Shown: positions 6,584-13,221 of the stretch, in pieces
How the letters are laid out: each line of letters starts with the position of its first letter
Numbering within the stretch: the stretch's first letter is position 1
DNA from: an uncultured Clostridia bacterium
GTDB lineage: Bacteria > Bacillota > Clostridia > Christensenellales > Aristaeellaceae
Length of the DNA stretch: 15,088 nt
Assembly (NCBI GenBank): GCA_947600345.1
Contig: CANQGC010000041.1
Coordinates: 1-15,088, forward strand
Direction: 5' to 3'
Position numbers and translations under genes: made by a program
Notes under the pieces: generated by a model
What the model was told of the DNA's origin: nothing
Seen by the model: the letters and a program-made list of their open reading frames with translations, nothing else
Database searches by the model: none

Positions 6584-7171
6584 ATGCTTGCGAGCAGCAT
6601 CACCCGGGATCAGGCGTACGAGCTCCTGACCAAGTACAACCACGAGCACTTCCACATCCAGCACGCGCTCACCGTCGAGGGCGTGATGCGCTGGTACGCC
6701 CAGGAGCTGGGCCACGGCGACGAGGTGGACTTCTGGGGCATCGTCGGGCTATTGCACGACATCGACTTCGAGCTCTATCCGGAGCAGCACTGCCAGGTGG
6801 CCCCGCAGCTGCTGCGCGAGGGCGGCGTCTCCGAGGAGATGATCCATGCCATCGTCAGCCACGGCTGGGGCATCTGCACGGACGTGAAGCCGGAGCTGGA
6901 GATGGAGAAGGTGCTCTTCGCCACGGACGAGCTGACCGGCCTGATCGGCGCGGCGGCCCGCATGCGCCCGAGCAAGAGCGTGGGCGACATGGAGCTCTCG
7001 TCCCTCAAGAAGAAGTTCAAGGACAAGAAGTTCGCCGCGGGCTGCTCCCGGGACATCATCCGCCAGGGCGCGGAGCTGCTGGGCTGGGACCTGGACAAGC
7101 TGCTGGAACAGACCATCCTCGCCATGCGCCCCGACGAAACCGCCATCGCGGAGTTCGTGGCAAAGCTCTAG
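6584..7171 (+). CDS. HD-domain hydrolase (COG2316-like)
   Basis: HD-domain proteins are metal-dependent phosphohydrolases acting on nucleotides or similar compounds. This 195-residue protein starts at an ATG seven bases after AAAGGAGAG, right behind the UPF0173 gene. Candidate ligands are His27 (HIQHALTVE), the His58-Asp59 pair in GLLHDIDFE, His69 (PEQHCQVA), His93 (VSHGW) and Asp115 (ATDELTG). The pattern and length match the predicted HD hydrolases grouped as COG2316, which lack the extra synthetase or sensory domains of RelA/SpoT or HD-GYP proteins. The substrate is unknown. It is the last gene of the rightward operon; beyond its stop codon comes the hairpin region at 7213-7343. Confidence 0.9.
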   Translation: MLASSITRDQAYELLTKYNHEHFHIQHALTVEGVMRWYAQELGHGDEVDFWGIVGLLHDIDFELYPEQHCQVAPQLLREGGVSEEMIHAIVSHGWGICTDVKPELEMEKVLFATDELTGLIGAAARMRPSKSVGDMELSSLKKKFKDKKFAAGCSRDIIRQGAELLGWDLDKLLEQTILAMRPDETAIAEFVAKL

Positions 7172-7212
7172 CCGGCAGTGCCGGCGGCCACCTGCTGCCG
7201 CACATGAGCGAC

Positions 7213-7249
7213 GGACTTCTGACCCCATAGATCCGAGGGTCAGAAGTCC
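7213..7249. repeat. Hairpin 1 of a pair with a shared loop (13 bp stem, 11-base loop)
   Basis: GGACTTCTGACCC (7213-7225) and GGGTCAGAAGTCC (7237-7249) are perfect inverted repeats around the loop CATAGATCCGA (7226-7236). A weaker outer helix is possible: GCGAC (7208-7212) with GTTGC (7253-7257), one G-T pair, with a three-base bulge. No U-run follows, so it does not look like an ordinary terminator. It starts 42 bases after the HD gene stop. The strand is not fixed because the sequence is palindromic. Confidence 0.85.
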
Positions 7250-7278
7250 TGCGTTGCGTTTCTGACGGAGCGCTCCCG

Positions 7279-7343
7279 CTTCCCCGACATCCGCGCCCAT
7301 AGATCTGAGGCGCGGATGTCTCACGTCCGAAGGACCGGGGAAG
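7279..7343. ncRNA. Hairpin 2 of the pair, inside a possible three-way junction
   Basis: GACATCCGCGCC (7286-7297) pairs perfectly with GGCGCGGATGTC (7309-7320) around the loop CATAGATCTGA, which differs from the loop of hairpin 1 by one C/T change. The flanks CTTCCCC (7279-7285) and GGGGAAG (7337-7343) also pair perfectly and enclose this hairpin plus a small one, GTCC-GAA-GGAC (7325-7335). Together they would form a compact three-way junction. It ends about 28 bases before the -35 box of the sugar kinase promoter, so it is either the 3' part of the upstream operon transcript, a separate small RNA, or a DNA-level element. The type is tentative. Confidence 0.5.
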
Positions 7344-7371
7344 TACTCCTGTGAACTTTCCCAAAACTACC

Positions 7372-7400
7372 TTGCGCATTCCACTGCGCGCCGGTATAAT
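7372..7400 (+). promoter_or_regulatory. Promoter of the sugar kinase-phosphohexomutase operon
   Basis: A perfect TATAAT at 7395-7400 lies 17 bases after TTGCGC at 7372-7377 (3 of 6 matches to TTGACA). Transcription would start near 7407, giving a leader of about 30 bases with a GGGAGG ribosome binding site before the ATG at 7438. The hairpin pair lies upstream of this promoter and would not be in its transcript. Confidence 0.65.
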
Positions 7401-7437
7401 GATTTTATATGCATGGATCGAAAGGGAGGCGGAAGCG

Positions 7438-8877
7438 ATGCTCTTTATGGGAATCGACGTGGGTACGCAGGGCGTGCGCTGCGTGGTGGCGGGTGAGGAC
7501 GGCTCCATCGCAGCGGCGCACTCGGTGCCGTTTGCGCAGTTGAACGTGGCGAAGACCGGCGGCTGGTACGAGCAGTCCCCCGCGGCGTGGGTGGAAGCGG
7601 CGGAGCGGGCCATCCAGGTCTGCACCAGCCAGCTAGGCAGCCCGGAGGACATCGCCGCCGTGTCCATCGACGGCACCAGCGGCACCATCGTGGCGCTGGA
7701 CCGGGACATGCAGCCGCTGACCAACGGCATCATGTACAACGATCCCCGGGCGCGGACGCAGGCGGCCATCGCCCACGCGGCGCTGGGCGACATCGAGGCG
7801 AAGCTCGGCTACCGCTTCGGCGCTTCGTTCTCGCTGCCGCGCGTGCTCTGGGTGCGCGATGAGCTGCCGGAGATCTACGAGCGGACGCGGCTGTTCGCCC
7901 ACCAGGCGGACTACATCGCAGGCATGCTCTGCGGGGAGTATGCCGCATCGGACTACTCCAACGCCCTGAAGACCGGCTACGACCTGGTCGACAAGCGCTG
8001 GCCTGAGGAGTACGCTTCGAAGCTCGGCCTCGATCTGGAGAAGCTTCCCCGCGTGGTTCGGCCCGGCGAGCCCATCGCCCGGGTCAGCGCCACGGCCTCG
8101 GCGCGGCTGGGGCTGCCCACCAGCGCCTGGGTCGTGGGCGGCTCCACCGACGGCTACGCCTCCGCGCTGGCGGCGGGCGCGGTCGCGCCGGGAAGATGGG
8201 CGTCGATCCTGGGCACCACCTTCGTGCTGAAGGGTGTCACGGAGAAGCTGGTCATCGACCCCAACGGCTCGAGCTACTCCCACCTGTTGCCGGGCGGGAG
8301 CTGGCTGCTGGGCGGCGCGGCGAACCTGGGCGGGCGGGTGCTGAACTTCGCCCGGGGGGACAAGAGCTTCGACGAGATGAACGAGGCCTCCGAGGCGCTG
8401 ATCCCCACCGGCGTGCGCTGCTATCCGCTCACGGGAAGAGGGGAGCGCTTCCCCTTCGTGCTGCCGGACTGCGAGCCCTTCTATGTGGGCGACGTCACCG
8501 GCGGCAGGCTCTACCCCGCCATCATGGAGGGCGTGGGCTTCGGCGAGCGGCTGGCCTTCGAGCGCATGGAGGCGCTCGGCTGCGCGGTGGGCGACACTGT
8601 CTACACCACCGGCGGGGCCTGCCGGAGCGCGCTGTGGCTGAAGATTCGCGCGTCGATTCTAAACCGCGAGTTGCGCGTGCCCGAGGTGGTGGACGCGGCG
8701 ATGGGCTCGGCGCTACTGGCGGCCTCGGAGCACTTCGGCGGGCTTACGCGCGCGGCGAACGCGATGATCCGCTACACTGCCAGTGTAGAGCCCGATACTG
8801 CGCTGGTTCCCCGCTACGAGGAGATCTACGGCAAGTTCCGCGCCGACGTGCGCAGATTCTACGGCGTGGAGGTCTGA
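7438..8877 (+). CDS. FGGY family carbohydrate kinase (xylulokinase/D-ribulokinase-like)
   Basis: FGGY kinases phosphorylate sugars or polyols with ATP in the cytosol. The start is ATG 7438, nine bases after GGGAGG; the open frame reaches back to 7351 but crosses the promoter. The protein has 479 residues, normal for the family. The N-terminal actin-like domain has GIDVGTQGVRC (5-15), IDGTSGT (77-83) and MYNDPRA (99-105). The second domain has GGSTDGYASAL (234-244, catalytic Asp238), LGTTFVL (258-264) and TTGGACRSALW (390-400). The GTSGT/MYND combination reminds me of the D-ribulokinase branch (SePSK and plant XK1) more than classical xylulokinase, but xylulose or another ketose cannot be excluded. 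The next gene starts one base after the stop, so the two are coupled. Confidence 0.9.
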   Translation: MLFMGIDVGTQGVRCVVAGEDGSIAAAHSVPFAQLNVAKTGGWYEQSPAAWVEAAERAIQVCTSQLGSPEDIAAVSIDGTSGTIVALDRDMQPLTNGIMYNDPRARTQAAIAHAALGDIEAKLGYRFGASFSLPRVLWVRDELPEIYERTRLFAHQADYIAGMLCGEYAASDYSNALKTGYDLVDKRWPEEYASKLGLDLEKLPRVVRPGEPIARVSATASARLGLPTSAWVVGGSTDGYASALAAGAVAPGRWASILGTTFVLKGVTEKLVIDPNGSSYSHLLPGGSWLLGGAANLGGRVLNFARGDKSFDEMNEASEALIPTGVRCYPLTGRGERFPFVLPDCEPFYVGDVTGGRLYPAIMEGVGFGERLAFERMEALGCAVGDTVYTTGGACRSALWLKIRASILNRELRVPEVVDAAMGSALLAASEHFGGLTRAANAMIRYTASVEPDTALVPRYEEIYGKFRADVRRFYGVEV

Positions 8878-8878
8878 G

Positions 8879-10228
8879 ATGAGCATCTACAAGGACTGCG
8901 ACGTGCGCGGCGTCTACGGCCGCGAGCTGACGGCGGAAGAGACCTACCGCATCGGCCGGGGGCTGGCGACGATGGCCCCGGGCAGGTTCCTGGTGGGCGG
9001 CGACGTGCGCACGTCCACGCCCGAATTGAAGGACGCCCTCGTGCGCGGGCTGCTGGACTCCGGCGCGGAGGTTGTCGACCTGGGCACGATCCCCACCCCG
9101 GCGCTCTACTTCGCGCTGAAACATGGCGACGCCGCCGCGGGCGCGACGGTCACCGCCTCCCACAACCCGCCGGAGTACAACGGCGTGAAGTTCATGATCG
9201 GCGACACCCCCGTCACTCGGGAGCGGATGGACGCGCTGGAGGGCATCGTCGAGCGCGGCGCGTTTGCCCCGGGGCCGGGAGTGCTGACCCACTGGGACGT
9301 GACGCGCGACTACCTGGACTTCCTGGCGAAGCGCTTCCATGCGCCGAAGCCGCTCCACGTGCTGGTGGACGCGGGCTGCGGCGCGATGGGGCCCGTCGCG
9401 CCGGAGGCGTTCCGCCGGGCGGGCTATCGCGTCACCGAGCTGAGCTGCGCACCCGACGGGCGCTTCCCCGACCGCTCGCCGAACCCGGCGGACTACTCCT
9501 GCCTGGGGAAGACGAGCCAGGCCGTGCGCCGCTGTGGCGCGGACTTCGGCGTGGCCTTCGACGGCGACGGCGACCGGGCCGTGTTCCTGGACGAGACCGG
9601 CGCCCCCGTGCAGAACGAGAAGGCGCTGGTGCTGTTCGTGCGCAAGCTGCTCGCGGGGCATCCCACGCCGGTGGTGTACGACCAGAAGTCCTCCTCGGTG
9701 GTGCGCGACGCCGTGTTGGAGATGGGCGGAACGCCCCTGCCCGAGCGCAGCGGCCACGCCTTCATCAAGAGGCGCTTCCTGGAGAACGGCGCGGCGCTGG
9801 CAGGCGAGGTCAGCGGCCACTTCTTCTTCGGCGAACTGGGCTACGACGACGGCCTGTTCGCCGCGTTGACGATGGCGGAGCTGCTGGGCGAATCCGGCGC
9901 GAAGCTGAGCGCGCTGGCGGCGGGCATCGTCTGCCCGCCCATCACGCCGGATATCCGGCTGTTCTGCCCCTACGACCGGCAGCAGGGCTGGCTCGACCGG
10001 GTCGAGGCGGCGGCGAAGACCGCGGGCGCGGAGATCTCCCACCTGGACGGCGTGCGGGCGGACTTCCCCGAGGGCTGGCTGCTGATGCGCAAGTCGGTGA
10101 CCGCCGAGCAGGTGACGCTGCGCGCCGAGGCGCGGACGGAGATTCTCCTGCGGGCGCTGATCGAGCTCGTGGCCTTCGCGCTGCCGGAGGACGCCGGGCG
10201 GAAGCTCGCGGAGTTCTCCGGGTGCTGA
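8879..10228 (+). CDS. Phosphomannomutase/phosphoglucomutase family enzyme
   Basis: Alpha-D-phosphohexomutases move phosphate between C1 and C6 of a hexose through a phosphoserine. The 449-residue length is typical of the bacterial PMM/PGM branch. The ATG lies one base after the kinase stop, and the binding site GGAGG lies in the last codons of the kinase gene. Domain 1 carries the phosphoserine loop TASHNPPEYNGVK (Ser94), with DVRGVYG at 8-14 near the start. Domain 2 has the metal loop DGDGDR (228-233). Domain 3 has the sugar-binding loop GEVSGH (309-314). The last domain (about 370-449) ends in a normal way, though the phosphate-binding loop is not obvious by eye. Glucose versus mannose specificity cannot be read from sequence alone. 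With the kinase it may feed nucleotide-sugar synthesis. Confidence 0.93.
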   Translation: MSIYKDCDVRGVYGRELTAEETYRIGRGLATMAPGRFLVGGDVRTSTPELKDALVRGLLDSGAEVVDLGTIPTPALYFALKHGDAAAGATVTASHNPPEYNGVKFMIGDTPVTRERMDALEGIVERGAFAPGPGVLTHWDVTRDYLDFLAKRFHAPKPLHVLVDAGCGAMGPVAPEAFRRAGYRVTELSCAPDGRFPDRSPNPADYSCLGKTSQAVRRCGADFGVAFDGDGDRAVFLDETGAPVQNEKALVLFVRKLLAGHPTPVVYDQKSSSVVRDAVLEMGGTPLPERSGHAFIKRRFLENGAALAGEVSGHFFFGELGYDDGLFAALTMAELLGESGAKLSALAAGIVCPPITPDIRLFCPYDRQQGWLDRVEAAAKTAGAEISHLDGVRADFPEGWLLMRKSVTAEQVTLRAEARTEILLRALIELVAFALPEDAGRKLAEFSGC

Positions 10229-10294
10229 GCCGAATAAAGCTCGCACCACCGGTGGGAAATTCGCCGGTTTCTGCAAACTTATCCGCAAAAATGG

Positions 10295-10323
10295 TGGAAA
10301 TATTTTCTCTTTTGTAATATAAT
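10295..10323 (+). promoter_or_regulatory. Promoter of the trkA-trkH operon
   Basis: TATAAT at 10318-10323 is preceded at 17 bases by TGGAAA (10295-10300, 4 of 6). The region around it is conspicuously A+T-rich against the genome background. Transcription would start near 10330. The short leader contains a hairpin GGCGG/CCGCC (10333-10349) and then GGGAGGA and GAGGA purine runs before the ATG at 10377. A palindrome CCACCGGTGG lies upstream, just after the phosphohexomutase stop; it lacks a U-tract. Confidence 0.7.
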
Positions 10324-10376
10324 CGCTGTGTGGGCGGTTTCGCGCCGCCAATTCTTGGGAGGATCGAGGAATCCTT

Positions 10377-11735
10377 ATGAAGATCGTCATCGTCGGCTGC
10401 GGAAAGATTGGCAAGACCATACTCTCCAGCCTGCTCGCGGAGGGCCACGACATCGTGGCGGTGGACACCGATCCGGATGTCATCACGGAGATCTCCAACA
10501 TCTACGACAGCATGTGCGTCTGCGGCAGCGGCACGGACTACGATACGCTCAACGAGGCGGGCGTGGCCAAGGCGGACCTCTGCGTGGCCTGCACGGACTC
10601 GGACGAGCTGAACATGCTCAGCTGCTTCATCGCGGGCAAGATGGGCGCGCAGCACACCATCGCCCGCATCCGCAATCCTGAGTACAACGCCCAGAGCATC
10701 AACTTCCTGCGCCACCACCTGGAGCTGTCCACGTCCTTCAACCCGGACCTGATCGCGGCCCAGGAGCTGTTCAACGTGCTCAAGCTCCCCAGCGCGGACA
10801 AGATCGAGTACTTCTCCCGCCGCAGCTTTGAGATGGTCGAGCTGCGCGTGCGCGAGGATTCCCCCTTCTGCGGCGTGAGCCTGAGCGATCTGCGCAAGAA
10901 GTACCAGGCCAAGTTCCTGATCTGCGCCGTGCAGCGGGGCGAGGAGGTCACCATCCCCCGCGGCGACTTCCAGCTGCAGGCCGGGGACCGCATCGAGGTC
11001 ACCGCGGCCCGGAGCGAGATCCAGAAGCTCATGCGCACCATGGGCATTTTGCAAAAGCAGTCGCGCAACGTGATGATACTGGGCGCGAGCCGCATGGGCT
11101 ACTACCTGGCGCGGATGCTGCTGGCCAGCGGCACCAGCGTCAAGCTCATCGACCAGGACCACGAGCGCTGCCAGCAGATGAGCGAGCTGCTGCCCGAGGC
11201 GGTGGTGATCTGCGGCGACGGCGCGCACCAGGAGCTGCTGCTCGAGGAGGGCCTGCGCTCGATGGACGCCTTCTGCGCGCTGACCGGCACCGACGAGGCC
11301 AACATACTGATCTCCTTCTACGCCTCGTCCCAGGGCGTGCCGAAGGTCATCACCAAGGTCAACCGCACGGAGCTGATCAGCATCGCGGGGCGGCTCGGGC
11401 TCGATACGATGATCTCGGCCCGGTCCGTGAGCTCCAACGTGCTCATCCGCTACGCCCGCGCGCTGCAGAACTCCATGGGCAGCAACGTGGAGACGCTCTA
11501 CCACCTGCTCGACGGCAAGGCCGAGGCGCTGGAGTTCCGCGTGGAGAACGACTTCCCCGCGCTGGGCGTGCCCCTCAAGCAGATGAAGCTCAGGCAGGGC
11601 ATACTGGTCACCGGCATCTCCCGGGGCCGGCACGCGCTGATCCCCACCGGCGACGATGCCATTCACGCCGGAGACCGGGTCGTGGTGCTCGCCGCGGGCA
11701 TGCGCATCCACACGCTATCCGACATACTTCAGTAA
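10377..11735 (+). CDS. trkA: TrkA, regulatory subunit of the Trk potassium uptake system
   Basis: TrkA is the cytosolic NAD(H)/nucleotide-binding ring that gates the TrkH channel. The 452-residue protein has the full double layout: RCK-N (1 to about 135) with GCGKIG (7-12) and acidic Asp30 at the end of the second strand, and RCK-C (about 145-225). A second RCK-N (about 230-365) has LGASRMG (235-241) and Asp259, and a second RCK-C covers about 375-450. Length and order match Escherichia coli TrkA rather than the single-unit KtrA. The partner gene trkH starts 15 bases after the stop. ATA codons for isoleucine occur here only before leucine (see findings). Confidence 0.95.
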   Translation: MKIVIVGCGKIGKTILSSLLAEGHDIVAVDTDPDVITEISNIYDSMCVCGSGTDYDTLNEAGVAKADLCVACTDSDELNMLSCFIAGKMGAQHTIARIRNPEYNAQSINFLRHHLELSTSFNPDLIAAQELFNVLKLPSADKIEYFSRRSFEMVELRVREDSPFCGVSLSDLRKKYQAKFLICAVQRGEEVTIPRGDFQLQAGDRIEVTAARSEIQKLMRTMGILQKQSRNVMILGASRMGYYLARMLLASGTSVKLIDQDHERCQQMSELLPEAVVICGDGAHQELLLEEGLRSMDAFCALTGTDEANILISFYASSQGVPKVITKVNRTELISIAGRLGLDTMISARSVSSNVLIRYARALQNSMGSNVETLYHLLDGKAEALEFRVENDFPALGVPLKQMKLRQGILVTGISRGRHALIPTGDDAIHAGDRVVVLAAGMRIHTLSDILQ

Positions 11736-11750
11736 GTCTTCGAGGCAGCT

Positions 11751-13193
11751 ATGAATCGGAAAATGGTATTCAAGACGGTGGGCACGATGCTCATGGCGGA
11801 GGCGGCGCTTCTGCTGCTGCCCACCGCCGTGGCGCTGATCTACCGGGAGAAGTGCGCGCTGTATCTGGCGCTCGCCGCGGTCGTGGCGCTGGTGGGCGGC
11901 GGGGCGCTGAATCGCTTCTGCAAGCCCGACAGCGACCTGATCTACGCCCGCGAGGGCTTCGTCACCGTGGCGCTGACCTGGCTCGCCTGGTCCGCCGTGG
12001 GCGCGCTGCCCTTCTTCCTGGCGCGGGAAATTCCCTCCTACGTGGACGCCTTCTTCGAGACGGTCAGCGGCTTCACCACCACCGGCGCGTCGATTCTGAC
12101 CAACGTGGAGGCCATGAGCCAGGGCCTGCTCTTCTGGCGAAGCTTCACCCACTGGGTGGGCGGCATGGGCATACTGGTGTTCGTGATGGCGCTAGTGCCC
12201 GGCTCCAACGACCGCTCCATGCACATCCTGCGCGCGGAGATGCCCGGCCCCGTGGTCGGCAAGCTGCTGCCCCGAGCCCGGGACACCGCCAGCATACTGT
12301 ACAAGATCTACGTGGGCATGACGCTGGTGGAGATCATACTGCTGCTGGTGGGCGGCATGCCGCTGTTCGAGAGCGTGGTGCACGCCTTCGGCACCGCCGG
12401 TACCGGCGGCTTCGGCGTGAAGGCTGACTCCATCGCCGGCTACAGCCCGTACCTGCAGTGGGTCATCACCGTGTTCATGTTCCTCTTCGGCGTGAACTTC
12501 AACCTGTACTACCTGCTGCTGGCCCGGCGCTTCAAGGCGGCGGCCCAGAGCAGCGAGTTCTGGTACTACCTGGGCATCGTGCTGGTGAGCGTTGCGCTGA
12601 TCGCCGCGAACATACTGCCGCTGTGCAAGACCTTCGAGGAGGCAGTGCGGCTCTCGGCTTTCCAGGTCTCCTCGATCATGACCACCACCGGCTACGCCAC
12701 CACCGACTTCAACCTCTGGCCGGAGTTCTCGAAGGGCATATTGCTACTGCTGATGATGATCGGCGCCTGCGCGGGCTCCACCGGCGGCGGCCTGAAGGTC
12801 TCCCGCGCGGTGATGCTGGTCAAGACCGTGGGCCGGGAGATTCGGCACCTCTTGCACCCCCGCTCGGTCAACGCCGTGAAGTTCGAGGGCAAGACCGTGG
12901 ACAAGGCCACGCTCAAGGGCGTGTCGAGCTACTTCGCCATCTACATGGTCTGCACCGTGGCCGTCTACATGCTGCTGACGCTGGACGGCTTCGACCTGGA
13001 GACCAACCTGAGCGCCACCTTCGCCTGCTTCAACAACATCGGCCCGGGCCTGGCCGCCGTCGGCCCCACGGCCAACTACTTCGCCTACAACCCCCTGAGC
13101 AAGATCGTGCTCTCCCTGGCGATGCTCCTCGGCCGCCTGGAAATCTTCCCCTTGCTGCTGACGCTCTCACCGTCCACATGGATGAAACGATAG
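11751..13193 (+). CDS. trkH: TrkH, potassium-translocating membrane subunit
   Basis: TrkH forms the K+ pore in the cytoplasmic membrane. The 480-residue protein has the expected series of membrane segments and all four pore loops: TTTGAS (109-114), GTAGTGGFG (214-222), TTTGYATTDF (311-320) and NNIGPGLAAVGP (428-439). Between pore 3 and pore 4 lies GSTGGGLKVSR (342-352), which controls the pore in the family. The C-terminus GRLEIFPLLL is the typical ending. The start ATG 11751 follows a weak GAGG and lies 15 bases after trkA, so coupling is likely. The gene appears intact. A flavodiiron gene follows after 28 bases with its own binding site. Confidence 0.96.
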   Translation: MNRKMVFKTVGTMLMAEAALLLLPTAVALIYREKCALYLALAAVVALVGGGALNRFCKPDSDLIYAREGFVTVALTWLAWSAVGALPFFLAREIPSYVDAFFETVSGFTTTGASILTNVEAMSQGLLFWRSFTHWVGGMGILVFVMALVPGSNDRSMHILRAEMPGPVVGKLLPRARDTASILYKIYVGMTLVEIILLLVGGMPLFESVVHAFGTAGTGGFGVKADSIAGYSPYLQWVITVFMFLFGVNFNLYYLLLARRFKAAAQSSEFWYYLGIVLVSVALIAANILPLCKTFEEAVRLSAFQVSSIMTTTGYATTDFNLWPEFSKGILLLLMMIGACAGSTGGGLKVSRAVMLVKTVGREIRHLLHPRSVNAVKFEGKTVDKATLKGVSSYFAIYMVCTVAVYMLLTLDGFDLETNLSATFACFNNIGPGLAAVGPTANYFAYNPLSKIVLSLAMLLGRLEIFPLLLTLSPSTWMKR

Positions 13194-13221
13194 AATATTC
13201 ATTAAAGAAAGGAACGATACC

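Noticed and set aside
7213..7249. Rho-independent terminator of the HD gene operon
   Set aside because: The stem is strong but no U-tract follows; the 11-base conserved loop is not a terminator trait. A role in stopping transcription is still possible but not supported.
7213..7320. Guanidine-II (mini-ykkC) type tandem-hairpin riboswitch
   Set aside because: That class also has two hairpins with like loops, but its loops carry ACGR; here the loop is CATAGATCYGA and no transporter or carboxylase gene follows in the same transcript.
8744..10501. 585-codon open frame on the minus strand
   Set aside because: Antisense to the phosphohexomutase gene and across a promoter region; high-G+C artefact.
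9942..11711. 589-codon open frame on the minus strand
   Set aside because: Lies opposite the end of the phosphohexomutase and trkA, crosses the trkA promoter, and has no family motif.
13190..13221. Internal promoter between trkH and the flavodiiron gene
   Set aside because: A TAGAAT at 13191 is A+T-rich but has no -35 partner at 16-18 bases, so only a ribosome binding site is supported.
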